Assembly (NCBI GenBank): GCA_023079485.1
Contig: CM041104.1
Span: 4,279,676 to 4,343,675 of the forward strand
Origin: Archilochus colubris
Taxonomy: Eukaryota > Chordata > Aves > Apodiformes > Trochilidae
Length of the DNA stretch: 64,000 nt
Reading direction: 5' to 3'
A program made the position numbers and the translations under genes. The notes beneath the pieces are model-generated. The model was not told the DNA's origin and searched no databases. It worked only from the letters and a program-made list of their open reading frames with translations. Shown one piece after another: positions 37,440 to 48,300 of this stretch. How positions within the stretch are numbered: the first letter of the stretch is position 1; each line of letters starts with the position of its first letter.

Positions 37440-37580
37440 AAATAAAAAACTACCAAAGAATTCCTATGGAAATACAGATGACATCTGCATTATGGCCATA
37501 ATTAATTGACTAATCAATTATTGTGATGAATGCTATTTAATGAATCAGTTGCAAATCGTTTTCAGTTCCTGTGGTTTTCA
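37440..37580. promoter_or_regulatory. candidate enhancer with paired homeodomain site
   Basis: The centre (37503-37520) is a perfect inverted repeat, TAATTGA-CTAA-TCAATTA. Inside it TAATCAATTA (37511-37520) is a P2-type paired-class homeodomain dimer site (TAAT, 2 bases, ATTA). The flanks carry further AT-rich cores (GGCCATAATTAATTG, CTATTTAATGAATCAG) and no repeats. The arrangement is what one expects of an enhancer bound by paired-type or related homeodomain proteins. Occupancy and conservation are unknown. Confidence 0.35.
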
Positions 37581-40500
37581 GTGGGAGCACATTAATCATG
37601 GCAGACTCTTTGGGTTTTGTAGAGTTATATGGGATGTAAATCCAAGACCCAAATACATCTTTAAGAGAGCTGAGCCCCATTCTCAGCAATCAGATCCAGG
37701 TGCAGGTATGGACCGAAGGTCAAAGATTCTTCAAATTTGGAAAAATAGTGCTGGCACAATTTAGTGATTGGTCTAGAACATGAAGCGAGCAGAGCTGAAA
37801 TGATCCCAGTCTTGAATGGGATATCAAACATTTTCAAGCTGGACTTTCCTGCTACTTCCATTTATACTGGGAAGAAGGTAAAATAATGCATAACAATTGG
37901 TTGTGAAATGTCAGGTCAACTGTACTGGTGTTTCTTTTCTGGGTTGCTTGGTTTGTTTGGTTTGTTGTTTTTTGGTTTTTTCCTGATGTTAAATTAGGAT
38001 TCTGTAATTTTGTATAAATAAAATTGACTTTGATACTCTGCACAGGAAAAGTGGCTGCCTGAATGGATCTGTTTGATGAATTGGGGCTTATGTCTCTTAA
38101 AGCTGGGCTTGAATGTCTGCCCAGGCAATGCACTTGTTGTCACTTTAATGTTCATTTACTCCTGTGTTCATGGTTCTACCATCTCTGAATGCTTCCAAAC
38201 AGTCTGACCAACAGAAGCACCATTTTAAGTAAATTATTGGACTTAAATCTTAGCTGTATCTCCTGTATTTAGCTGAGGTTTTGCTAGAGCTGACTAATTG
38301 CTCCAGGAATTAGTCAGGAAGCAGGCTTGCTGTACAGCGTTTGATGCAGATTTGCCTAAAGCTCCTTGGAGTTGGAGCTGCTACAGGGAAGTGAAAGAGA
38401 TACAACACTTGTAGCATCAATGTGGAACTACACAGGGAGCACAGGCTTTTGTACCATAGCAAATAATGGATTTACAATAGGGTTGGGGATTTGATTTAGT
38501 GTTTATTTCTTTATTGAAGAGTTAGCTTTAAAAAAAATGTAGTAATGGGAGTTGCCATGAAATCTTGGAAAAACAAAAATAATCAGGTTTGAGGACATTG
38601 CTAGGATTTGCATTGCAGGGCAGATCTTTGATTCTCTTCTCTCAATGAAGAGAATCAGAATGGAAAAAACCATAAACTAGTTAGAAAATATGTTAAGTAA
38701 CCCACAATGTCAGATTTGAACCTGAAATAGTTTTACAGTGTATGTAACCATATAAGCATTAATGTACCTGTTATAAAAGGTTTATTTCACTTGCAGCTAA
38801 TAAACACATAGGTGCCCCTCTTGCATAGCTGAGGGAGCTGCTCATCACAGGATGAAGGGGGGATGTTTCACTACATTATTTCTACTCACCCTGTTGGTGC
38901 AGAAGGTTGGTATGCAACCAGAAGGGGTATCTTTAATGAGTTTAATGACACGGGTAGATAGAGATCACTGAAAATTCTTTTTTGTAAACATAAAGATATT
39001 GTAATGCAGATAATATATTTGTCTTTAGTGTTTATTATATGTTGCAGCATAAAAGACACAGGTTTTGGCAAATGTGAGCCTAATGTTTGTTTCCTAAAGT
39101 TATATAAAAATTTTTGTTGACTTTTGGAAGGCCTTGGAAACCCCCGTTTTCTGGTGGGATGTGGGCACCCAACTCATGTAACAAATACAAAAGCTTGCAA
39201 GTAGTCCTGACATGGCGATATTAAAAAATGTGGAGAAATATTTGTGGGATATTTTTTTGGAGTCTTTATACTGCTTTACTGGCAATCACATGAATTTTAT
39301 ATCTGTCATGAAATCTCCTGACATTTCCACCAATATGTTGCAAGGAGGTCATTAGAACAATTACTGAGATGTGGGAAAAGAAGTAGCATTCCATAGCATC
39401 AATCAGCAGCACTGCCATCTCTAAGCAATTAAAAACCATGAGAACAAAAACTGGACATTTTTCTGGACTGTGTATCCATCAATAGGGTGCCCTCACATTT
39501 GGTTTTGAGGTTTTCTGCACTGCTATAGCACTAGCCTTATGTTCTTGAAAATGATGAAGCTGTTACGGAAAAATTAAAGTAAATTGGAAAAATCTCAAGG
39601 AAACAATTTTTATTTTTTTTCATCCATTAGAACTTGCTGACTTGCTGCATTTAAATATTTTATAGAAACTATTCAATTTTGAGAACTTCCCATGGGAAGC
39701 AAACAAGTCTTGTTAGAAATCAGTTTGGTTTATGAGGTTCCATCCCATTTTTGTTTCAATTACTTGTGAACCTGAGGCAAAGAGTGAGTCCAGTCCAATA
39801 GTCACTGGGCTGGCCAGCTCAGGCAGGATAAAAGGGAACAAGAAAGTGTGCCTGGGAGCATCCTTCTGGGGTAGGATGCTGGGGTTGGGGGAAAATGGTG
39901 TTTCTGAACTCCCAGCTCCACACTCACCTGATAAATTTCCAGAGGCCCACGGGTTTCACAGCCTTTTGGATCTCAAAGGTCTCAAATTGCCAAATGGCTG
40001 CGACAGATTTGAAAATTAATGTGGTTCTTCAGCAGAGAGTAATAATGGCAAAATTACTGAGATGCTATTTTTCACTCTGCTTGGCAGTGACAGGCAATGC
40101 TAAAGCCAATGAAAATTTTGTCAGGTTTGGGCTGTAGTGATCAAGGCTGTTTCACTTGCTATAGTCCTCCAGGAAGGTTTTTGGACATCTGAGAGAGTGC
40201 AATTCATTCTGGAAATGACATATTTCAGTATTAAAGTTGAATTTCACTTCCATGACATGGAGCTAATTTCTGACTCCAGATGGAAAAAATTCCCAAACTT
40301 AAATAATTGAATGGAGCTGATATCTTGTTTCCTGACCAGCTCTATTTCTCATATGGCAGTAAGAATTCTTGAGAAAATCATCAAGTATTGCAAGAACAAA
40401 GGAAGGGGTGTATCAAAAAGCTCAGCCAGTCTCCCACTGTCAATGGGACATGTAGGGTTATTTCCCTGTGAGACTCAGGAGGGCCTGAGGGGTCATTGAT

Positions 40501-41220
40501 AAGAAAAAATATTTGTGAGGTTTGTCCGAGACCTGCTTTGAGTTTATGGAAACACCTTCTAGTCTTCCTGGATCCAAATACTTGATTTATTTCTCTTAAT
40601 TCTAAATTTATCAGAAAGTAAACCAGGCCAGGCTCAAGCAAGGAATTTCAGTATGTTATTCTTCTGGACCTTGGTTCAGGCCAGGGACACCCAACCTCTG
40701 ACATGCCTGATTTGTGACTGATGTGGGAGCACTTGATAGTCTGGGCAAATGATAAAATGGCATCTGGGGTGGAGGGGATGGGGTCTGTGGTGGGTTTAGT
40801 ATCTCCTGGTTCAGGATGCAGGGTAGGAGGGTGATGGCTGAAGAGGGATTCATGAAAGCACCTGCTGTCCCTGGTTGGGGTGAGTCCTTTCTGCCTTCAA
40901 ATGAACAAACTGGTCCTGAGCCTTTTGGCCAAATCCCTGGAGACTTCACACTGTTGGAGAGGTGATGGCTTGCACTTTCCCAAGCAAAGCACAGCGATGT
41001 TTCCTGTAATTTGAAACAAAGAGACAACTTGCTGCTTTGTAAGCTGTGGGTGGGGGAGGCACTGTTGAGTCAGGAAGCCCCCAGAGGGTAACTGGCTTTA
41101 CTGGTTTCAGCTGTGAAATCAAAACATATGCATGAGTCAGGCCAGTGGTTAAGTTCTGCTCACTTTGAGGCCCTGGCTTTGATTAAATTCATGTGTCATT
41201 TTCAAAGGTCCATGTTTAGC
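37581..41220. other. non-coding spacer, no gene seen
   Basis: Contains a T/G-rich tract at about 37927-37982 (GGTTTGTTTGG-type), a perfect 10-bp-arm hairpin at 38630-38656 and ordinary AT-rich sequence. The longest frame, 40656-41027 on the minus strand (123 codons), is proline/serine-rich near its end but has no recognisable domain and no supporting signals. Confidence 0.6.
38630..38656. repeat. perfect inverted repeat, 10-bp arms, 7-nt loop
   Basis: GATTCTCTTC (38630-38639) and GAAGAGAATC (38647-38656) flank TCTCAAT. One more pair (T38629-A38657) and a wobble extend the stem. It is too short for a typical microRNA precursor, which needs about 22-30 paired bases. Confidence 0.85.
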
Positions 41221-41540
41221 TTGGTTTTAGATCATGCTTGCATAATTAGTTTATTTAAACTATGTCTCATGTTAAATCAGATTTTGCCTGTGGACTTAAG
41301 TACAACTATGTAATAAGATATACCTATTAAACAGATGTTTAATCTTAATGACTATGTTCTTGACAATCAATTGAAATTGAACATCTAATAACTACACTGC
41401 AACTAGACATATCTCTTTGCGTTTAATAAGATACTATAGTAATATAATTATAGGAATATAGGGTATTATAAATAACATATTCATGGCAATACACCAATGT
41501 GTGTGTAATATGCATAATATATATAAAATCATCTGAGAAA
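41221..41540. promoter_or_regulatory. AT-rich candidate conserved element
   Basis: A long, very AT-rich but non-repetitive block with many TAAT/ATTA and TTTAAT cores (ATAATTAG near 41240, AATCAATTG near 41366, ATATAATTATAGG near 41442, GCATAATATATATA near 41512). Unlike the T-rich tracts elsewhere it is complex sequence, the pattern of AT-rich ultraconserved-type elements or matrix-attachment DNA. I cannot tell which. Confidence 0.3.
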
Positions 41541-41747
41541 TGTGGAGGCTTTAGCTCAGCTCATCATTTCCCTGATGAGAAAGAACATTAAAAAAAACAC
41601 AAAACCCCAAACATTATCCTCTTACAGAGGAAACAATTTGTATTGGCACTCTGCAGCGTGTGTCCTGTAAGAGTGCTGTGCCACAGGTCATCACCCCAAG
41701 TGATGGCCAAAGCAGTGGTGTTACAGAACAAAGCTATAGATTTCCTT

Positions 41748-41768
41748 AAAAAAAAAAAAAAAAAAAAA
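41748..41768. repeat. poly-A run, 21 nt
   Basis: Uninterrupted A21. An overlapping frame that reads through it as polylysine (41643-41990) is not a credible gene. Confidence 0.9.
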
Positions 41769-42360
41769 GACAAGTTTGTGTTTTTGGTGACTGTGGGGAT
41801 ATTTTTGTCAGACTCAGAAGGAATTAAGAAAGGACCAAAAAAAATGAAGGATGAACAAATAGAGGTGAGGAAATATTTGCTGAAAAAAACAAAAACAAGA
41901 AGACAGCCAACTCCATGTCAATCCTTATTACATCTGGGCTTCTTGTTGTGTGTAAATAAGATACTTCTGCAGTTTGACACCCGAGTCTGATTTGTGATTG
42001 TAACCATACCAATAAACAAGCAATTTCATTAACATACCCACAGAATATCTGATTGTTCCACCAATTTGATCTGATATTCCTGGCTCCAGAGCTTTATGTT
42101 CTGCTGTTAAGACATGTACAAATGTTTTGGTTTATATCCCCCTCAGTTATGCTTCTGTACCATAAGTGTGCACTGATGGACATTTAAATAAAACCAAGTA
42201 ATGGATTCATAGTGCTCTGTTCAGAATTGGCAAGTATGTGTCAAGTAGCCTATTGAAGCAATTGAATATTTTGGTAGATGTGCAGTTTTTTAGGTTTTTT
42301 TTTCTTCTTTTATTTTACATCATCATCCAAGGAGTCATTTAAGCCTGAGCTTAAAATTTA

Positions 42361-42383
42361 TTTTTTTTGGGGGGGGGGAAAAA
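42361..42383. repeat. T8-G10-A5 homopolymer junction
   Basis: Three successive homopolymers with sharp borders. The G10 run could be length-variable or a sequencing trouble spot. Confidence 0.85.
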
Positions 42384-43166
42384 TCTGTTGTGCATGTGTT
42401 CAATATTAAGTGTATGCTAACTAGAAATAAGCTGATTAACTTTAGTCTTATGTTGGACCTTGTATTCATTGGACTCTATAGAAAAATTTCCATTTAATCC
42501 AATGAGTCCTGAGATAAACAGTTTAAAAATGTGATGGAAAGGCAAGGAGAGAGGGTGGGAAACAGGTGAGTGAAAATTAAACCTCAGATTATTTGGTGTC
42601 TTTTGGGCTATTAAATATGTATAGAATGAAGCTCTTGTTAATGCAAATTACAAACATGTTTCAGAATCTGTGTTACAGCACATGTAGGGTACAGTGATTG
42701 AGCAGCAGCATATGAAAGACAGACTGATGATAGTAAACATTAGCTCAGCATTCTGGTCTACAGCACTGCTCCAAACTGGAGGAAGAAAACAAGAATTCTT
42801 CAGACTTCTCATGTTCCATAGAAATAACTATCAAGGTTCCTTTGTTCAGCCTCTCAGATTATTCTTTGTAAACTAGCCTGGTATCTCTGAATATCTGTTT
42901 GCTGGTGTTTTATGTTTTCCCAATGCTTTCCCTATGTTAATAGTTGGTAATATTGTTGTTGCCATTTGAAAAATGCACTAAGGAGAGAGAAGTGTGTATG
43001 TGTGTATTCTCCTTTCCCCCTTTCCTCATCTAACTCAGGGTTTAAAAAAAAAAAAGACAGCAAAGGCTCTTAAAACATTGCTCCTCTCTCACATGCCAGG
43101 TTTACAGTGTAAAAGCAGTGAATTCTCTAAGTCAAGGCCTATTTCAGTGACCTTCTAGAAACTTTA

Positions 43167-43182
43167 TTACTAGAGGGCACCT
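43167..43182 (+). promoter_or_regulatory. CTCF-like binding site
   Basis: TTACTAGAGGGCACCT agrees with the CTCF core (CCASYAGRKGGCRS) at all positions except the first two (TT instead of CC). The key AG-GGC-C positions are intact. If bound, it would be oriented forward on the + strand and could act as a loop anchor or insulator. One motif of this quality per 64 kb can also occur by chance. Confidence 0.4.
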
Positions 43183-44859
43183 CCAGCTAACACTGCACTG
43201 GGGTAAAGTAGGCCTAGAACTTGTCGAGATAATTTTTACTACTGATTTTTAATCCACTTTGCTTCCTATTTAAACTGGGAGAGGATGGATGATCCTCTGT
43301 TATGTTTGGGGTATTTTTTTATTATTCTGTTTTGTGTTTTTTCCATGTATCTTTATTGGAGGCAGTGATTGCAAACACATCCAACTTGATATTCAGCTCA
43401 CATTTTACCTTAACGAGTAGTTCAAAGATTAATTACCATGTACCTTGTGGTTCGGAGATTCTATTATGATACAGCTGAAGCAAAGAGAACAGAAGGAGAA
43501 TCCAGCTGGTTACCCTGTGCTTAGGTATTAGCCTCTGCTTATGGGTCTTGCTTGGTTGTCACTGCGTGATGCAAGAATGCAACGTGGTTATGGCTTTCCA
43601 TCTCTGTTCATTTTAATGTAGTTGATGAGTTTCTAGGACTTAGCAAAATATTGGTGGCAATATTTGTCAGGTTCATACAGTTAGAGTTGTTAATGCTTAA
43701 ATAGGTGAAATTCATCTTCTCAGTGGTGAAGAAAATTGTTCTTAATGTTCCACACACAGCTCTTTGACTGTTTTGCTAACAGGGGACTTGTGCCCTGCCC
43801 AGGGTACAAAGCTGAGCTGGATGTGCAGCCAGTTGGTGCTTCTGGTGAGTTAACCAGAGCACAGGGTGGGAACTGCTCTGAGGTCAATTTTCCTGCTGGC
43901 TTGATGGCTCCAGGAGGGATTTAGGAGACCTTGAACCAGCACTGTGAAACTGTAGTGCCGTGGTCCATGGGGTTTGGTGGTAAAGGATGTTAAAAAGGCT
44001 TTTGCTTTACCCTGGTTCAAAAACGACCAGTTCTTCATAATTTTGGATGAGTTTTTGGTGGCATAGCTGAGTGTGGCCTGGCAAAGGGCTGGTGTGGAGC
44101 AGAGAGGAGAGCAGTTTGCTGCAGTGCAAGTGGTGCAGGTGAGAACCAGCAGGACACACCTGGCTGGAGCTGGCTCTGCACCACTGCACTCCAAGAGCAC
44201 GGGTGAGTTAGCAGAGTGTCTGTGGCACTGCTGGACACCTCAAACTAGATTTGGCATTGCATCAAGCTAGTATTTGGTAAGAGAGAAGTTTACAAATGTG
44301 CAGAGAGCTCCAGATGAAGAGTTCACCTTCTTCTGTCCCTCTGTTCATAGCCAGGGTTCTGCATTTTCAGATTTGCAGAGTGAGACCTGTCAGAGATGTG
44401 ATTAGAATTCGCTTTCTGCTCTGTTCTCACTGCAAGCATCTTGCTGTTCTCCTTTATTCTAGAGTAAATCAATAAGGACTCAACAAAAAGCACGGGGAGA
44501 ACCTGCTTGTCACTTGTTAAATGTCTCAGCCTGTTTGGAGACTTTGCCTGAATCCCTGAGCAAGTGGGAGCTCTTTCCAGTTCGAATTCCCCACATTTCC
44601 AGCTCCCCTGGCTAACAAGGGGAGGCAACATGCATAGGACAGAACAGGTCTCTATTCAGCCGTGGAGAAAGCACTTGTGAATGTTGCAGGAAATGAGATC
44701 TTAAGTCAGTGCATAAAACAATCTAATCCATCACAGCCCCTAGAATGGCCCCTCATAACTCAGGGGCTGTCATACCCCTTTGTGTGCATGAAGGCAGTTG
44801 TGGAAGAAGTGACGAACTGCGCACATATTCTGCTAAATCCGTTCTGGCAGCTGAGGTAA

Positions 44860-45190
44860 TATATTTTCAATGCCAAGTCACATAATTTTACTTTAGCTCA
44901 TTTGACTCCAGGCTACAAAGCTATTCCAGAAAACAAAGGGATGGTGTTTGAATAATGAATAATAATGAATTTAATTCTATGGGCTTGTGCTGGGCTGAAG
45001 CCTCTAGGAGGTTAAATGCAGATAAAGTCGTGGAAAGCAAAAGTTTTACCTTAAAAATAGTATTATTTACTTCTAGTCATCTTGACTTCGTTAGGCATTG
45101 GTACCTCCAGACAGATGCAGCTGGCATCTAAATTTGAAACTGAGACATCATTAAGTATGATTTAAAGATTTACACCTGCAAAATAGCATA
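44860..45190. promoter_or_regulatory. candidate conserved non-coding element
   Basis: Complex AT-rich block with CpGs at 45029 and 45088. It includes an exact 10-bp tandem duplication, AATAATGAAT twice (44951-44970), and further AT-rich cores (CATAATTTTAC near 44881, GAATTTAATTC near 44968). Repeat-free apart from that duplication. Enhancer status is inferred from composition only. Confidence 0.25.
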
Positions 45191-45320
45191 GAATTATTTT
45201 CAGCATCTTCTTTTTGCCTTCTAGGTTTTTACTTTCTGTTTTTTTGGTTGTTTGTGGAGTTTTTGGCTGTTTGTTTTTTTGCCTTGGTTTGGGTTTTTTT
45301 GCTTTTTTTTTTTCCTTGTC
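45191..45320. repeat. T/G-rich low-complexity tract
   Basis: From about 45225 the + strand is almost purely T and G with imperfect TTTTTGG and TTTG units, ending in a T-run near 45303-45313. It looks like a decayed simple repeat. Similar tracts occur at 37927-37982 and 63175-63560, always T/G on the + strand. Confidence 0.75.
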
Positions 45321-48300
45321 CTGTTATTTTATTTTGGGTTTCATAGTTGTAGACCTGTATGGTAGTTGCAAGGAAATCTGAGCATATCCTCTTTCCTTGC
45401 TAAAAACCCATGCACTCTCTCTTGGTGTCACCCAACATCCCTTAGCTGATAATTCAGTGTTTTTTAGGAAAGAAGTAAGGCAATGTTCCTGTAGTTCAGG
45501 GCAAAGAGATGGTGCCTGCCCCTGCCCACACACCACTTACCATGCACCAGCTTTTGGTATTTGTTAATTTGCCACGGACAGGGAATTAAACACCACAGTG
45601 GCATTAAAAGACCACTGAGCTCTGAATGCTTAATTGCACTTTGGCTCTGACAGTTTCCCTTTCTTTTTAGCATCTTAAGGCAGTATGAATTTGTTTACAA
45701 ACTGTTTAAGTTGTTCATGGGGTTGCCTAAGCCTCACCAAGATTCACGCAGGCTTATCCATGAATGCAAGAATGTGGAGAAGGGCTACAGATGATTGTCT
45801 GGGAGGTCTCACCCCATCTGGAGAGGAAGCTGGTGAATGCATGCACCAGGCTGCCTTAATCTTTGTGCTTCTTCTCCAGCACATGAACATTGCTGTGCTC
45901 AGTCAGAGATGCTCTTCCAGCTCAGCTGCTGGTTCTGCAGGTGGCTCTTTTACTGCAGATGGTGTCCTCAGAGCCTTTCAAGTTGCCCATGCAAGAAAGT
46001 CCATGCCCAGGTCCTGCTCTGAGAGAAGAAGGGAGAAAGAGAAGGAAGGAAGGAGCAGAGCAGTAGCTGCCAGCTGAGGTGGGAGCTGTATGCAGCTTCT
46101 TAGAGACCCGTGGTGAGGTCCTCCCTGGAGCAGGTGACAAAGGCCACCAAAGGTCAGGGGAAAAAGGGGACTCTGCTTGCCCGGGTTGTGTGCCACATGG
46201 GTAGCTGGCAGCCATGGGGTTTGTGCTGCTCTGATCTTTCTGCATTTGTAAGTTTAGAGCCTGGTGCCAAAGGAAATGGTGTGGTGCTAAAGATTCAATG
46301 TGTTCCATTAACTGATGGCAGAAGATGATCAGATGAACTAAGAATGGGAAGTCACCTTTATAAATAATTGCAGAAGTAGTAAGCATTAAGAAAGAAAATA
46401 AGAGGCTTTATTGGCAAAGTGGACAGCCCTTTTTAAGAAGAGCTAAACAGCTCTCTAAGCTATTTAAGAAGGAAAACAATTTATAGGCAGCTATGTGAGG
46501 AACATGAGTTCTCTGTCTGCTGCCTGAATGTGACAATACTTGGTTAATTTGAGAGAATGAGAAAGTGAAGCTGATTACAAACAGAAGTGAAACAGCCATT
46601 CAGGCACCATGTGTAAGGGACTTGTAGTGAGCTCCACCGGAGGTCCAGGCACTGAATACTTGCAGGATTATGTGTCATCTCCTGGATCTGTTTTCACATT
46701 CCAAGCCATCTGGCATACAGGAGTAAATAAACAGCAGAAAAGATAATAAGTAAACTGGTTTTCGTTTTTTTTGTTGTTGCTGTTGTTGTTGTTGTTTTTA
46801 AACTATTATTTTCCAAGTCTTAATACTAGAAAAGTACTTTTTAATTTCTAAACCAGCTAATTTTTTAGCTTTCATCTGATGTCAAGTGAAACAGTAAATG
46901 TAACATTTCCATCTTACAGAAAGGCAGACTCCCATTTCCTTTGTTCCCAAGGCACTTGCTTTCTCCCAGCTCTAACTCTGGTGAGAAAAAGGGTGAGCAT
47001 GCTCCTGCCCAAGGCTGCTCTCAAGTCTCTGGTCTGATGCTGCTGGAGCTGGAGCACAGGATGTACCCAGCACTGGGGCAGGAATTCTGGTGGCAGTGGG
47101 AGAAGCTGTGATAGTTTTACTGGAGAACATCCATTAGTTAACACTGCCTCATTTGGCAGTACCAATCCACAGGTGTTGTCTCATAACACTGAGCACAGAA
47201 TTTCACTACAGAGAGAGTAATAGCATTGATCCAAACTTGTCCCCTCTCTGGTTTCACTGAGGAGAGTCTGGTAGAAGGGCTACAGAATCCACTTGCTTGA
47301 TTCTTCTGGTGATTCAGAGAAATAGTATCTTAGACTAGCTAGAAATGTTCTGAATTTCTGTTATGCTTGATTAACTGTACATTAGAGTTAAAACCATATT
47401 AAAGTAATCCAGACATGTAGTCAAGGCCCACTGAAACCAATTCATACCATTTAATTGGGTACTACATTAAATAATGATTTTCCTTTTGGTGTAATCTAAT
47501 TTTTCAAGAAATATCACTCAAAAAAGAGAGTTTCTAGTTTTTCTGGCTATAGAGCAAACCCAGAGCACACCAGCACACTGGCTTCCCAAACAAGTAATGA
47601 ACTTCTCATATTTTGTGGTGGGGAAAGGAAGTCTCCATCATGTGCATGAAATTAGACCAGACCATTATTGTTCCTCCCTGTAGTAGCTTTGGAAAGTTGT
47701 AGTCTGCAAATGGCTGTGCTGGGGTTATCATGTCTTCAGAATGACTTTAAAATTGGTGGGTCAGTTCAGGGTGCCAGTTCTGAGCATGATGCTGTAACTC
47801 CCATCTCTCATCAGATGATTCAGTCCTACCATGCTCCTTGCCTCCAGCTGCATGTTCCTGCCCCATGCTTGGTATTCAGTGGCATCTATGAGAGAAGCTG
47901 GGCTAAGGAGTTAAACTGGATGAGGAAAACCACTGCCAAAAGTGGTCTCTACCAGTTCAGCCCCTTGGGTCCAAAAGAAGAAACCTATCTACCTTAAACC
48001 TAATTAAAACAAGATTTAATTTTTTTTTCTTTGAAAATGGAAGACTTGTAGGTAAGGTACAGTGACAAAAGTTGACAGCCCTTTCTCTCTGATCAGTAAC
48101 ATTTCTAGGAACTTCTCTTGGGTTTTTTTTAGACACTATGTGAAGTGTCCTCCTACCCTATACCTCTTTGTGCCAGAGTTTAAACCTCCTGTTGAAAAGG
48201 TAGGAAGTCAAATCCATTTGAAGCTACTTGGTATTAACATTCTCATTTTTCAAAGATGTATAATACCTTTTAATATTTTGAATATAATCAGAAATAAGAC

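Larger units (their letters stand above)
41541..44859. other. non-coding spacer, no gene seen
   Basis: Holds an A21 run (41748-41768), a T8-G10-A5 homopolymer junction (42361-42383), an A12 run (43044-43055) and a CTCF-like site (43167-43182). Opposite-strand frames at 43736-44270 overlap and are unrecognised. Confidence 0.6.

Noticed and set aside
40656..41027. 123-codon minus-strand frame rich in proline and serine
   Set aside because: Composition reflects the underlying CCACC/CCCC DNA; no domain or conserved motif seen.
41643..41990. Lysine-rich 115-codon frame
   Set aside because: The lysines are an A21 homopolymer read in frame; no credible protein.
45685..46077. 130-codon plus-strand frame with a basic C-terminus
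   Set aside because: The basic end comes from a GGAAGG-type purine tract. No family, splice or promoter support.
45922..46386. Longest open frame (154 codons, minus strand)
   Set aside because: It overlaps a 130-codon frame on the other strand, has no recognisable domain, and lies in slightly GC-richer DNA where long chance frames are expected.
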